Both the position numbers and the translations under genes were made by a program. Shown here piece by piece: positions 41,845-51,934 of a stretch of 64,000 nt of DNA. Origin of the DNA: Aplectana chamaeleonis (taxonomy: Eukaryota > Nematoda > Chromadorea > Rhabditida > Cosmocercidae). The stretch spans positions 1,178,001 through 1,242,000 of the forward strand of contig JAPDOI010000194.1 in assembly GCA_029168955.1 (NCBI GenBank). The letters are read 5' to 3'. Within the stretch, counting starts at the first letter, position 1, and each line of letters begins with the position of its first letter. Below the pieces are notes generated by a model, which saw only the letters and a list, made by a program, of their open reading frames with translations, ran no database searches and was not told where the DNA came from.

Positions 41845-42853
41845 GCACATTTGCCCGACGTCCTTTAGTGAAGGCAGTTATCCACCGCTTCTGCCATGGC
41901 TTGATGGTAGACTTCAACAGACTCTCTGATAGTAGGCCTAGATTGACAGTGTCAAATGCCTTTGTTAAGTTGAGGGCCACACCAACAGTACGTTGGGGTT
42001 TGATGGCATTGAAGCCGTCCAGCACATAGCTCACAATTTCCAACAAGGCCGTAGAGGTGGAATGTAATTTTCGGAAACCATGTTGGTGCTGCTGTTGGCT
42101 GTTATGCTCGGCAAGCTCCTCCACCACCAGTTTTTCGGCAATTTTGGCGATGGGTGAGAGTAGACTGATCGGCCGGTACCCATTAGCAGTGGATGGTGAC
42201 TTTCCCGGCTTCGGCAGTGGAATCACACGAGCGACTTTCCAATTTTGGGGTAATGTACATGTGCGAAACGAAGTATTAATGACGCCAGCGAGAAGGAGCA
42301 GAAGTTCATTGGGCAGTCTCTTGAGGACTGCTGGGCTCAAACCATCTGGCCCTACTGCCTTCGAGTTGCTCATCTCCTTTATTACCTTCTCGACCTGTGC
42401 AGGCGTGACTGCATCATCTACATCCATGAGAGGCAACTTACAGAGTTCCCGTACAGTTATTCTATTCCGCTTCTCTCTTTTGGTTCTAGTGATGAAAAAA
42501 TGCTTCCCAAGGGCATTTGCGGCCTCCTTCCCTCATTTGAAAACTCCACCTTCAAATTCAATCGTGGAATTGTCGGCGGAGGTGATCTTTCCGGAGATCC
42601 TTTTCAAGGCCTTCCACGTTGCTGCTGCATCATTTCTGAAGTTAATCTTCTCAGTGAACTTTTCCCAAGTTTCCTTCTTGTGCCTGTCAAGGTCCTTCCT
42701 GATCTCATCATTCAGCGCAGCGATGTCTGGGTCAAGATGATCTGCGGCTCTCTTTGCGTCCCTTGTCCTTATCTTCTGCAATGTTTCCCTGGTGACATTG
42801 GGAAAGAAGGTCCTAACGCGGCCTTCAGGGATCGCAGCTTTCATAGCCTTCAA
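41845..42853 (-). pseudogene. Element B: linker and first half of the reverse transcriptase
   Basis: Continues the frame after the TAG: GRVRTFFPNVTRETLQKIR, a TGA at about 42,533 (serine codon mutated), then VEKVIKEMSNSKAVGPDGLS, VARVIPLPKPGKS, GYRPISLLSPIAKIAEKLV, QHQHGFRKLHSTSTALLE, then ALNLTKAFDTVNLGLLSE and the finger-palm segment up to KGRRANV. In ALNLTKAFD the first catalytic Asp of motif A (usual D-x-S-x-A-F-D) is Asn, an additional inactivating change. The frame is then cut by the TA MITE. Confidence 0.9.
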
Positions 42854-42874
42854 GATAGCATCAGATAGGTGGCG

Positions 42875-44080
42875 CTACTTCTGGTGTACATTGCCATTCC
42901 ACGGATAATCAGCCGCTTGGCGGAGCGCAACCTCCCTGAACAGGCTCCAGTCTGCAAGGCCTAAATTAAGATAAGAACGATGACGAACACCTGTATAGGG
43001 AGCAAGAGAGTTAGAGAGATCAATATCGACAAAGACAGGGATGTGATCGCTGGAAAGAGTTGTGGATGTTGACCAAGAGCAAGCATTAGAGAGATTGGAA
43101 GAGACGAGGGAGATGTCTGGGCTAGATGACCGGCCGTTGGCAGGGAGACGAGTGGGCTGGCCATCGTTTAAGATAACCAGATCGCACTCTTCCGCCCATT
43201 CTTCGACGTCACTTCCTCTAGCATCAGAATCAAGCGACGAGCAGAACGTGTGCGCATTGAAGTCACCCGCAAAGACAATTGAGGGAGATAGAGAGCAGTC
43301 ATACAGTTGCTTGTTAAGGGGGATAGGATTGTATGTTGAGGAACAAGAGGTAGAAGGAGGGATATATATATTAAAAAGAGAAAGTGGTGGTCTAAGAGGT
43401 AGATGGATGGGGATGTACTCGAAAGTGCCATCCACTGGAGTGTTTAGAATAATGTGAGAGGGAAGAGAGGACAGAACAAAAGTAGAGACTCCGCCTCCTT
43501 GAGATGACCTAGGAGTATGATATGCAGTATAGCCCGGGATGTTTGGATGTCTAGAGGTAGCAGAGGGAGAGAGTTTGGTCTCCTGGACCATGATAAAATC
43601 CGGGTGATGAGTACGGGCAAAGAGAGATAATTCAGAAAGCTTGGTCCGAAGGCCGTTTAGAATGATGTGTACAATAGATAGGGGGCGGTTGGTAGATGAG
43701 GAATTTGAGTTACTGGAGGCGGAGCACACAATACAACGAAAGGAAGAACCGCGGTGCCTCACAGAACTGAGACCCGAACAAGAGAAGTGCACCCACCTTT
43801 CGCATCCGAAACATTGGACGCTGGTTCCATACCAATTGTCATCTCTGCCGCATGTGGCACATGGGTACTTCTTCTTCTTCGCGGGTTCTGGATTCTTTTG
43901 GACGCCGGCCATTTGCAGAAGAATCCTCAGGAGAGCTGCAGCCAGCCAGCACCTCTCCCATGACAAAAACCCTCTCCGCGGAGGGATTGACGTCGGTTTG
44001 CACGGAGGTGATTTTCTTTCCTCCACACTGCCACGGCACGAACGTACGACATCTCGGCAGCTAGGCCAGAGTCCAGTCAC
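42875..44080 (-). pseudogene. Element B N-terminus: decayed 2A motif, PHD finger, intact EEP domain
   Basis: 401-codon open stretch (left end GTG, so not a true start). Residues 45-57 are hydrophobic; the 2A-like motif at residues 59-66 reads GVQKNPEP, with the obligatory Gly-Pro replaced by Glu-Pro. The finger is C74-x2-C77-x12-C90-x2-C93-x4-H98-x2-C101-x14-C116-x2-C119. The EEP domain has IILNGLRT (Asn retained), MVQETKLSP, NIYIPPSTSC, GDFNAH and SDHIPV, all intact. A GAG-to-TAG nonsense ends the frame just before RHLSDAI. The endonuclease would nick target DNA to prime reverse transcription. Confidence 0.92.
43883..43906 (-). other. Decayed 2A-like motif GVQKNPEP (copy B)
   Basis: Position-for-position equivalent of GVERNPGP in copies A and C. 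The 2A reaction needs the NPG-P sequence; here Gly is Glu, so skipping is expected to fail. Confidence 0.75.
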
Positions 44081-45311
44081 ACGTCATATCGTCTAACTAG
44101 GCCATAGTCATCATCAGTGTAGCATATCTCGACGAGCTAGAACGCGTTGTTTTTGCTCGGTTACTAGGCCGAGCAAAGAACAACCAATCACAGACGAGCA
44201 GAAACAGGATCTGGCATATCGTCGAGGGTAGGAAGAGCAAGGCCAGGGTGGTTTTGCTTCCGTAGCTAGGCTATAGGAACGCGATTGGACCGGACCGCCT
44301 TTTTTCTCGACTGATCAATGGGAAAACCGCCCCGTAACTAGGCCGTGCATGTCCTCGAAAAGGGGCGGAGAGAGGTGAGGCAGGTTGCTTTTCTACGGCC
44401 TAGCTCGTACCCGTTTGTCTGACATGTCGTCGCGCGGCGATGGCACGCACCTCCCAGATTCGTGAATTTCTGTATGCGCTCTAATGCTCACGCTGTAAAA
44501 GTGCCCAGAGGTGTCATGTTTCCCCCTCGGCATCTGCATCGCTCGCCGCAGTGTTGCACTCGTCGTGTATCCTCTGTAAGGCCCCCGTCAGACTTGGTCG
44601 AAAAACCGACTGGGTCCGGGGCGGAAAACCCGACCTCGGTTGCACTGGACCTGGCCGTGTGCGCGCGTAGAACATCAGTATTGATCGGGTGGATTATGGA
44701 CGCAAGCAGGCGGTCGCACGCGGACTCATTGGGTGGATTTTCTGCTCGCGTCTCATTATTTCGGTCCGCATCGACTGGGTGGGACTCATTCGATCGACCA
44801 GGTTTTACGGGGGCCTAAAAAAATCGTGGTTCTCATCACTCATGGCTCGTGCGGCGTGCTTGATCTGCCAGCCTCCATCTGCCCTCGGATTTCTTGCTGT
44901 CTCTAACCTCCGCTCCACACCAGCACGTGTAGAAATCATGAGAATTTCGCGTTTTTACCGCCTTCACAGCCTAGGCTGGTAAAAGTAAGCCGCGCGGCGC
45001 GGTCGAAGCGGATCGTAAATAAGTTTTCCTAGCCCCTTTTTTCATTTTCCAAAATTCTTCGTCCAGTACACAGCCCAATCGGTTTTAAAATATAAAAATA
45101 AAAGCCTAAAAAGTCGGCGATACTAAGAAAATTCACATGTAGTTGCTTTAATCGCGCGATGCGGTCGCCCACCAGGCTTACTTTTACCAGCCTAGGCTGT
45201 ACGTATGGCGGCGTTTGCAAGCGAGTATGTCGCAACTGCTCTTGTAGCAATCAGATCTGTTTGTATTAACTCGCTGATGAGTTTCCCCTTATGCGACTGC
45301 GACACTCGCTG
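44081..45311. other. Unassigned; ACTAGGCC-rich segment
   Basis: 44,090-44,410 repeats (A)CTAGGCC several times in both orientations (44,063, 44,095, 44,165, 44,338, 44,395), with CGAGCAAA / TTTGCTCGG inverted words, suggesting a foldback element abutting the 5' end of B. 44,460-45,000 holds overlapping low-complexity frames without a domain. The word AGCCTAGGCTGGTAAAAGTA (44,970) is inverted at 45,179-45,198, bounding a possible MITE of about 230 bp. Confidence 0.45.
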
Positions 45312-45578
45312 CTAAGGCGATCTCGCAGCAATTTCGGTTTCTCCAGTAGCGCTGAAGATGGAGGAGGGGATGGCTGTCACGAAAACCTTGTTTTTAGTGT
45401 AAGCTGTAAGCCACTGCGTGTCGATCGCTGAGGTTTCTCCCGTACGGTAGCGGGCGATCGTGTCAGGACCGACCGCATACAAACTGCGCGACAATTGCGA
45501 AATTGCGTGATGGGGGCGCTTTTGCAAAGTCGATATCACTTGCATATAAACGGTTGCCAACCAGCGCTGAAATAGCAA
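45312..45578 (-). other. Unidentified coding-like segment, copy 1
   Basis: Minus-strand open frame with QKRPHHAISQLSRSLYAVGP then IARYRTGETSAIDTQWLTAY. The inverted sequence 49,345-49,480 on plus encodes a diverged version (FKSAPNHAFLRPLCDLYAVA, then IRYSTGEFQRS) in the corresponding frame. Conservation of YAV, (A/I)RYRTGE and length suggests a former protein-coding sequence spread as a repeat. I do not recognise the family. Confidence 0.35.
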
Positions 45579-45853
45579 TTCTTGAAGTTTTCCGTTTTGA
45601 GTTCAACGATATGACAGTATCGTTGATGTGTACCACCCAACATCAACTAGTCACAATCAAAATCAACGCTTAAGATAGGCTCTTACACATTATAGTACAC
45701 ACTATACTTCTACGTTTTCATTTTTTTCGAATATTCGACTTTCCGAATTATTTGGGAAATTGCCCTTTTCGAATATTCGACTTTCCGAATGATTCGAAGT
45801 CGACTTTTTCAGTCGAATGATTCTTCGAACCATTCGATTCGGCAAGATACGTA

Positions 45854-45994
45854 AAGACACCTCTAGTCACCGTCGCGCGGCGCGGCTAGGGCCTCATCAC
45901 GATGCAACTAGCGGTGAATGTGTAGTGTGAAGAGCGCGCTCCATCGCCACGTGGCGTCCCAGCCACGCCGCGCGACGGTGACTAGAGGTATCTT
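45854..45994. mobile_element. Hairpin MITE, CTCTAGTCACCGTCGCGCGG arms
   Basis: Inverted ends AAGACACCTCTAGTCACCG and the complement of AAGATACCTCTAGTCACCG, each continuing with TCGCGCGGCG. 141 bp. Just left of it (45,720-45,850) is a TCGAATATTCGACTTTCCGA-rich stretch with short palindromes. No target duplication resolved. Confidence 0.78.
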
Positions 45995-46039
45995 CATAAA
46001 ACATCTCGATGGATCTTGGTGCAATCTTAGCGGGGGGGG

Positions 46040-46200
46040 GCTCTATGGCGCGATGCACTTGGCCACACCCATTTTACCGTGCGCACTGAATGCGAGCACC
46101 TACCCGGGGTTTCCCTCCTCTGCAAAAATCAAGAGTTGTTGCATCACGAAAAAATGGGCGTGGCCAGTTGCGATACCACAGTACGCTGCGATAGCACCGA
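46040..46200. mobile_element. MITE, GCACTTGGCCACGCCCATTTT family, copy 2
   Basis: TATGGCGCGATGCACTTGGC at left and AAATGGGCGTGGCCAGTTGC at right, with a CACCTACCCGGGGTTTCC core inverted relative to copy 1. Same layout as 37,575 and 48,950. Confidence 0.78.
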
Positions 46201-46443
46201 GATCTTTCCTTCCAAGTGTGAAGTAATTCCCCTTATGAGGGCTATGTTGAAGGCTGGTCATCAGGGTTGGGCAGGGTTCGCAAACCGGTCGCAACGGGGG
46301 GGGGTCGTAAAATTTTTTTTTTTTTTGACAAAAATCTTGGGTTAGGTTCGAAAAATTTTTGGAAAAGTGGGGTTTATCTCCAATATTCGGAAAGGCCGAA
46401 TAATTACCTAAAATTGCGGTAGAAAAGTGTCGATGTTGATATA

Positions 46444-47554
46444 CTGAGCTTCTCTGGGCCAAATTCCGGTCCGCGATTGCGTATCGACACGCTTTGCAGC
46501 CGCAGGTCACTCGAGTTTCTAGCGCCAAAGCTCGATATGGCTTTTTATACAGTTTTCTTCCATTTTGTTAAGTTTCGAGTTTCCAAAACCCACCTAGAGT
46601 CAACAGTTCGGAGTTCGGTTTCGTTAAAAAGTAGTTACCCGAAAAATGTGACTAAGATGATTGAACTAAGAATTTTAGGATTTGGAAACCCTGTGAACCA
46701 AGTAGATAACGCGATAGAAATAACAATAATTTATTATAACGAGCAAAATCACAAACAATATGACAATGAAATCGTACAAATAGATCACTAGTAGCCACTG
46801 GTAACCGAAACGGGTGAACTAGAACTTTCCAGGGGTCGTGCGCACAAGATGAGTTTCAGCTATGTCCCTACACAGCCTACCCCTTAACCACTTTCCGAAA
46901 TTTCCGGGAAACTCTCTAAGAAATTCCGGCTAGAAGCAATTTACGGGTTACTCGCAACACTATACGGGGCCCCCCTCAACGCTGGCACTAGACGGCAGCG
47001 GCTGCAGGCAGCAGGCGAAGACAACGGCTGGCAGCACTGAGAAGAGGCGAGCTGGCAGCAGAGCGATGGTGGCGGGATGTCAGCGACGCTGGGACTACCT
47101 AGAGACAGCGGAAGAAGACGAGGCGCTGGACGCAGAGAATGTCGGCTGGCAGGAGGAGGAAATCAATCAGTGGCGCTAAATCCTACGCTACACACAAGAG
47201 AATTCTCCGGGAGGTGAGAGAATCCGCCAGAGAGACCGGCGACCGTCGAATAACTTCCCTGGCCGCTCATCAGCGACCTCATCGACTTTAGTACAACACG
47301 CCTCGGCCAACACGCCACGGCTCGGGCGGTGTCGATTGGCGGTGCCGTAACGCAGCCGCACGCATCGAACCCCCCCCCTGCCTGGCCTGTGACAGCTGAT
47401 CCCCATTTATTCTCTACTCTGTATTTGCTATTCTGTATTCTATTAACCTTACATCAGCGGCTGCGGCGTTGGAAACTCTTCCGACTTGAAGGCGCGCGGT
47501 CGCGAAGCGTGTCGAGACGCGATTGCGGACCGGAGTTTGGCCCAGTAAGCACAG
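46444..47554. mobile_element. Tc1/mariner-like MITE, family U, copy 3, itself interrupted
   Basis: Left end CTGAGCTTCTCTGGGCCAAA after TA (46,442-46,443); right end ...GGCCCAGTAAGCACAG then TA (47,555-47,556). The body shares CGACACGCTTTGC and ACCCACCTAGAGTCAACAG with copy 2. After that word, where copy 2 continues ATCGGCGGCTGCGG, an insertion of about 0.84 kb occurs before TCAGCGGCTGCGG. Confidence 0.88.
46613..47452. mobile_element. Unclassified insertion inside the family U MITE
   Basis: About 840 bp absent from copy 2 of the MITE. On minus it begins TGTAAGGTTAATAGAATACA and is TG-initiated like an LTR, and the plus-strand end is TTACA. The other end does not show CA, and the flanking target repeat (TTCGG vs ATCAG) is imperfect. 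A solo LTR is possible but unproven. It contains GC-rich 46,980-47,170 and no convincing frame. Confidence 0.5.
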
Positions 47555-47689
47555 TAAATGTGTTAGTCAAGTACATTTTACGGGTTACTTAAAATAAAAC
47601 ATATTACTCACTCTAATTTAACGTCTAACAACGCTACATCACTTGTAGACAGAGTTAAACGGACATATGGTTAGATCCGCGGCCTATTT

Positions 47690-47804
47690 CCTCAAGAAAA
47701 AACGTGTAAATTCAAATCGCGGCTGGCGTGGCGGTTTAAATCTCAATCTCTGAGATTTAAACCGCCGCACCAGCCGCGGTTTGAATTTAAACGCTTTCTT
47801 GAGG
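47690..47804. mobile_element. Perfect-arm hairpin MITE, CCTCAAGAAA ends
   Basis: Arms CCTCAAGAAAAAACGTGTAA / complement on the right, continuing through TCGCGGCTGG and GGCGGTTTAAATCTCA to a 5-base loop (ATCTC, near 47,746). 115 bp. It lies within the hAT element. No target duplication resolved. Confidence 0.85.
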
Positions 47805-48471
47805 ACACAGGTCACGCACCTAACTGTATACACCGTCTTCTCGCACTTTTCTGTGCTGAAAAAAACCGGTCGCAACGGAGAAAAACCGTGGAAAATGAAA
47901 TTTTCAAATTCTGAAAAGAGGTTCGGACATTAAACTCTTTATAATTTGATCGATATCTTGAAGTTCGCATAACTCGCTACCTTCGCGGAGTTATTCCTTA
48001 TTGAAGCCAATCCCCGTTGCGACCGGCGTTGAGTCGCAGTTGCGACCCGGGCTCACGGTCGCAACGCATATTTTTCTTTGAAATGCTTTCATGAGGATTC
48101 CTTTTCTGATTGTATAACAGTCTTGTGTAATAAAAACGACTATCATTCAGTGAGCGTCGGCGTTTTTTCCTTAATAAGGTTTTTCAGATAACAAATTCGT
48201 GATAATCGCGTCATTTTGTTCGCTGGTAGCTATTTGTGGGGCCTCATCGCTCTTATTAGTTATATTATATTCTGTGTATGTGCATTTTGAATATTGCTGT
48301 GTATCTTAAATACTTCAAGACACTTTTCTAAATTTTTAAACTACTAATTTCTCGAAAATATGGCATTCCTAGACCAACGTTTCACGTCTGCGCCGTAAGT
48401 TTTTGCTCACCGATCGCAACGGCCTGCTCAACCCTGCTGGTCATTGCGTTTTCATGTTCTAAAATATTGTA

Positions 48472-48757
48472 GAGTTTACCGCAATGTTAAAAAGGCGTGG
48501 TGCGGTTGCGGACTCGTGCTAACATACGGTAGTCTGATTGTGTCATCACTTTTTTATATAACTGAGGTTGGTTGGTTAGTTTCCCTTTCCACTCTCTTAT
48601 TTCACTTGTTTTCATTGCTTCCACAGATGTACTCGTATTGGTGAAAACACTGACTCGCCTCTTTATCACAGCTGCTTCGAAAAAATGAGCGATACCACAA
48701 ACAGACTACCGTATGTAGGACGAGTCCACCATGACCTTTTAACATTGCGGTGAACTA
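48472..48757. mobile_element. Tc1-like MITE, family T, copy 4 (type 2 ends)
   Basis: GAGTTTACCGCAATGTTAAA left and the complement of TAGTTCACCGCAATGTTAAA right, flanked by TA (48,470-48,471, 48,758-48,759). The interior CTCGTGCTAACATACGGTAG, TTTTCATTGCTTCC and AAAAAATGAGCGATACC matches the 15,514 and 58,319 copies. 286 bp. Confidence 0.88.
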
Positions 48758-48949
48758 TACCTAATAAGTGCGATCAATTCCTATTTTTGTTTGTTGCTAG
48801 GTTCGTAGTTGTGATATCGCTCGATAATCAAGAAAAGCTACTCCAATATGAACGTTAGGATTGAAAACCTGTTTTTAAAACAACTGAAAACATTGCGAAT
48901 CCGAGTCGAAAACTTTGGTGCTGTCGCGGCGGGGAGGCTAATATGGCGC

Positions 48950-49085
48950 TATGCACTTGGCCACGCCCATTTTAGCGTGCGCACTGAATGTACGCACGTA
49001 CCATGGGTTCACCTTCCCTGCCAAACTCAGAAGAGTCATTGCTTCACGAAAAAATGGGCACGGCCAAGTGGGATATCATAGTGCC
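48950..49085. mobile_element. MITE, GCACTTGGCCACGCCCATTTT family, copy 3
   Basis: ATGGCGCTATGCACTTGGCC at left and AAATGGGCACGGCCAAGTGG at right, with a 10-base C run just after it. The core shares TGCGCACTGAATG with copy 2. Confidence 0.8.
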
Positions 49086-49325
49086 CCCCCCCCCCCGCTG
49101 CGATAGCACCAACTTTTCTGTTGTTACCACGTAACAATCGACTAAAACAAAACAAAACCAAGTCCCGCTAGTAGGCAGGGAACCTTTTGAGGCACGTAAA
49201 TCACAATTTACCGGAAAGTCCGAAATTCATGTTCGTGGAGTATTCATTTCAAGGATGCGCTCTATTGTTAGAGGAATACACTATGAGCCTACCGGTATGT
49301 TGATTTCTAGGGGAGGTGATGGGAA

Positions 49326-49508
49326 ATGCGTGAAAATCGAGTCGCGTTATCGATTTTCAAAAGCGCCCCCAATCACGCATTTCTGCGCCCGTTGTGCGAT
49401 TTGTATGCAGTCGCTTCTGGCACGAGTATCCGCTACAGTACCGGGGAATTTCAGCGTTCGACACGCAGTGGCTTACTGCGGTTAATTACCATTGAGCAAT
49501 ATCGTTAG
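49326..49508 (+). other. Unidentified coding-like segment, copy 2
   Basis: Plus-strand frame with FKSAPNHAFLRPLCDLYAVA and IRYSTGEFQRSTRSG, the inverted diverged relative of 45,312-45,578. The nucleotide match covers about 130 bp and ends at GACACGCAGTGGCTTAC, identical in both. ORF integrity is weaker than in copy 1. Confidence 0.3.
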
Positions 49509-50160
49509 TGCCTAGCAGGTGACGTAGAGGGAGCAGGTGACCTAATGTTGCCCACAACTCATACTTGTAGGAGCACGTGCTGCGATTTTGAGCACCAAAG
49601 AGGACGTGATCATCCAGCAGCACGTGCTTCTACCGTGTTCAAAACCGTCGGGCCTTTGAGCAGATTGGATAGTCCTTTTGCATTGAGTGTGCCGAATGAG
49701 CTTGACTTCACTTTTTGATGTTCTGAAAGTTGTGTTTTTTACTCGACACATTGTCTTTTATGGCATGCTATGGCTTGCTGCATATGCATGAATGCATCTT
49801 TTTCTCAGAAGATTCATCATGTTTATTGTAATTATGCATTTTTCAGAAAAATGGCATATAATCCCTATCCTAGGAGCCTACACTCTGTTCAGCGCATTGA
49901 TCCAAGTGCAGTAGCGATCCTGGACCAGGTGATAGTTTTTTTCTCAGCCAGAATGTTGTACTATTCAATTTTGCGCTCGTTTCAGACCACCCACGCTGCA
50001 AAATATAACTGTGATGTGACAGTGAACGTATGGACGAAAACAAACATCGAGGGAGCCTTTTTCATCATTCGGAGAGCTGCCAAGCCATATTACTGGTGAT
50101 CAAACTGCTTCCTTGTTATAACTAAGTCTGCTGACAAGGGAAGTGTTTCGGTGGTAAGCG
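49509..50160. other. No supported gene; GAGCACGTGCT hairpin
   Basis: AGGAGCACGTGCTGCGATTT (49,570) and CAGCAGCACGTGCTTCTA (49,615) form a short palindromic pair; a GAGCACGTGCTCC word is also at 56,728. A 109-residue plus frame at 49,770 has no domain. 50,100-50,160 is anonymous up to the start of fragment D. Confidence 0.4.
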
Positions 50161-51010
50161 CATACCACTTTCCAATCTTGGGATAATGTGCATGTTCGAA
50201 ACAATGAGTGGATGACATCAGCGAGCAGGGGTAGGAGTTTACTTGGCAGTCTCTTTAACCCATTCACGACCACGTGTCCCACCGGTGGGACACGCGTTGA
50301 CTACCACTTCGGACCGCGTGTCCCACCGGTGGGACACGCTTTTCAAAATTCGATTTCTCCGCCACAAGAAGCTACTTTCGAACCTACATGTGATCAATGT
50401 CTTGACCTACCCAAGACCTAAATAAAAACCTCGTGGTCCATCAGTAGGTCAAATGCAACAACATATTTAGAACTTTCTAAATTCAGGTGGGCTGAAGTAG
50501 AGGAGAAAAACTGCTGTAAAGCAGCTCAAGAAGCACGTGGTGATTTCTTTTTCCTTCTATTGCTAGCTTTTAGGTTGTTTAGTACAAACCTATCGTTTGA
50601 AACTCGTTTGCTTTCTGAAAGCGTTGTAGCTCAGTCGACCCCGTTTTGGTTTTGAGTAATTGTTTCTCGATAACGAGAGCGTCTCGGAAGCTCAGATTCT
50701 GACACTGTCCGACCATCGTTGCTAGCTACATAATGGACACAATAAAGAAGAATGAATCACCCGTGGGACGCTATTCAAGCCAGCGTGTCCCACCGGTGGG
50801 CACGTTATACGGTGACGCAATATTGCACGCGGTCCGAACGTGCAGCCACCCAAAATTAGGCGTGGTCGTGAATGGGTTAAAGCTGCTGGGCTCAAACCAT
50901 CTGGTCCTACTGCCTTTGAATTACTCATCTCCTTGATTACCTTCTCGACCTTCGCGGGCGGACTGCTTCATCATCAACCATGAGTGGCAGTTTACAGAGT
51001 TCCCGTACAG
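50161..51010 (-). pseudogene. Non-LTR fragment D (RT start), interrupted by a piggyBac-like element
   Basis: On minus it begins RITVRELCKLPLM directly after the tail of element C, then KAVGPDGLSPAA (50,890-50,925). After the insertion it resumes with RLPSKLLPLLADVI, FRTCTLSQDWKVV, and stops matching near 50,160 where VIPLPKPGK is expected. It lacks the RT palm. Frameshifts are present near 50,965. Confidence 0.85.
50259..50876. mobile_element. piggyBac-like non-autonomous element in fragment D
   Basis: TIRs CCCATTCACGACCACG and CGTGGTCGTGAATGGG, flanked by TTAA on both sides (50,255-50,258, 50,877-50,880). The TTAA target and CCC start are diagnostic of piggyBac. Subterminal palindromes GTCCCACCGGTGGGAC occur twice at the left (50,276, 50,320) and once, slightly shortened, at the right (50,787). 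618 bp, no transposase frame. Confidence 0.93.
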
Positions 51011-51204
51011 TTATTCTTCTTCTGCAGCCACAGGAAGGGTGTTGTCATAGATTGAGGAACTGGGCCACAAGCGTAGGATTCTTCCAAAGATCTACTGTCT
51101 TTAACGAAGTCGGTCTCATCGGGCAGTTGAAAAGGTGCTCAATAGTATGCCCTCTATGTACCACAAAGCGGGCACTCGTCAGGTCTGCTGTTATCAGTCT
51201 TAAG

Positions 51205-51675
51205 CCTAGTTTTGACTGCAGGTGTTCGCTGCAGCCATGCGAGGGACAACTGTTCCTTTTTCATCGCGCGTAATGGAAAGCCGCTCTAATTGTGATCGCT
51301 TTGTGTCAAACGTCCTACATCGCTGTGTCGCGGCGACGAAGTCCTATGTTTACTGCATCGCTGCTTGAAGAGCGATTCTCAATGGTCGCTGATCATCGCT
51401 CCATCGCTACCGTTATGGCAGCGATAGAGCGATGGCCAGCGAATGACACGTTCCGCCTAGTGAACTCTGATCCTTTCACATGATAAGATCAGTGTTTACG
51501 AGTCGAAACGTGTTGTTGATGACTACCAGCCCTTAATTTCGCTGAATGATTGAAATTCTTCGATCATCCGTGAGGCTATGCACTATGAACAGAATTGCTG
51601 CCGCTGCTAAATCGCTGCAGCAGCGGGTGTGAAATCGCTGCGATGAAAAACAGCAGCGATGCAGTCAAAACTAGG
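51205..51675. mobile_element. TIR element CCTAGTTTTGACTGCA inside element C
   Basis: Ends CCTAGTTTTGACTGCAGG and the complement of CCTAGTTTTGACTGCATC; 471 bp. The interior is rich in short palindromic CAGCGAT / ATCGCTG words on both strands (51,290-51,440 and 51,590-51,665). It splits the segment before the zinc knuckle of element C (compare 39,815-39,850 in fragment J). The target duplication is ambiguous because the edges are T/A-rich. Confidence 0.82.
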
Positions 51676-51934
51676 TTTTATGTAAAGAAGACATAAGCAT
51701 AGTGGTATGCCCTCAGCGCAACGAGGCAAGGGTGCACCTGGCACGCCTACCGTCTTCTATCTCGGTTTCGCTGACCTGAGGCGGTACGACTCTCAAAATG
51801 GAGTTAACGGCGGCCTTGCACAAGCGATCCTTGACGAATTGGGTGTGCTCCGCACGTAAGGGACGGAGGCGTTCTTGTTGTGCGTTGATACATCTGTATA
51901 TTGATTTTCGTGGGAGCATCAGCAAACGGCTTTC

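Larger units (their letters stand above)
40014..44080 (-). mobile_element. Non-LTR retrotransposon copy B (near full length, minus)
   Basis: The fullest minus-strand copy: PHD finger, endonuclease, RT, thumb, connection and knuckle are all present, in order from 44,080 down to 40,014. The last about 15 codons and the AAG tail are missing because B meets fragment J tail to tail. Two DNA transposons interrupt it, with target duplications in the coding region: a hAT MITE (40,671-41,049) and a TA MITE (41,564-41,842). Two nonsense codons also break the frame. Without these lesions the frame would be about 1.1 thousand codons. Confidence 0.92.
46262..48436. mobile_element. hAT element with nested insertions (2.2 kb)
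   Basis: Ends CAGGGTTGGGCAGG and CCTGCTCAACCCTG, with the perfect 8-bp duplication CTGGTCAT at 46,254-46,261 and 48,437-48,444. GTTGCGACCGG-type words occur near both ends and at 48,020-48,070. Without the family U insertion (46,444-47,554) and the hairpin at 47,690-47,804, the original element is about 0.95 kb and has no transposase frame, so it was non-autonomous. Confidence 0.93.

Noticed and set aside
42875..44080. Element B endonuclease as a functional gene
   Set aside because: The catalytic motifs are intact, but the frame has no ATG, ends at a nonsense codon and belongs to an interrupted retroelement.
46613..47452. Solo LTR inside the family U MITE
   Set aside because: One edge looks LTR-like (TG...ACA), but the other edge and the target duplication do not fit; left as an unclassified insertion.
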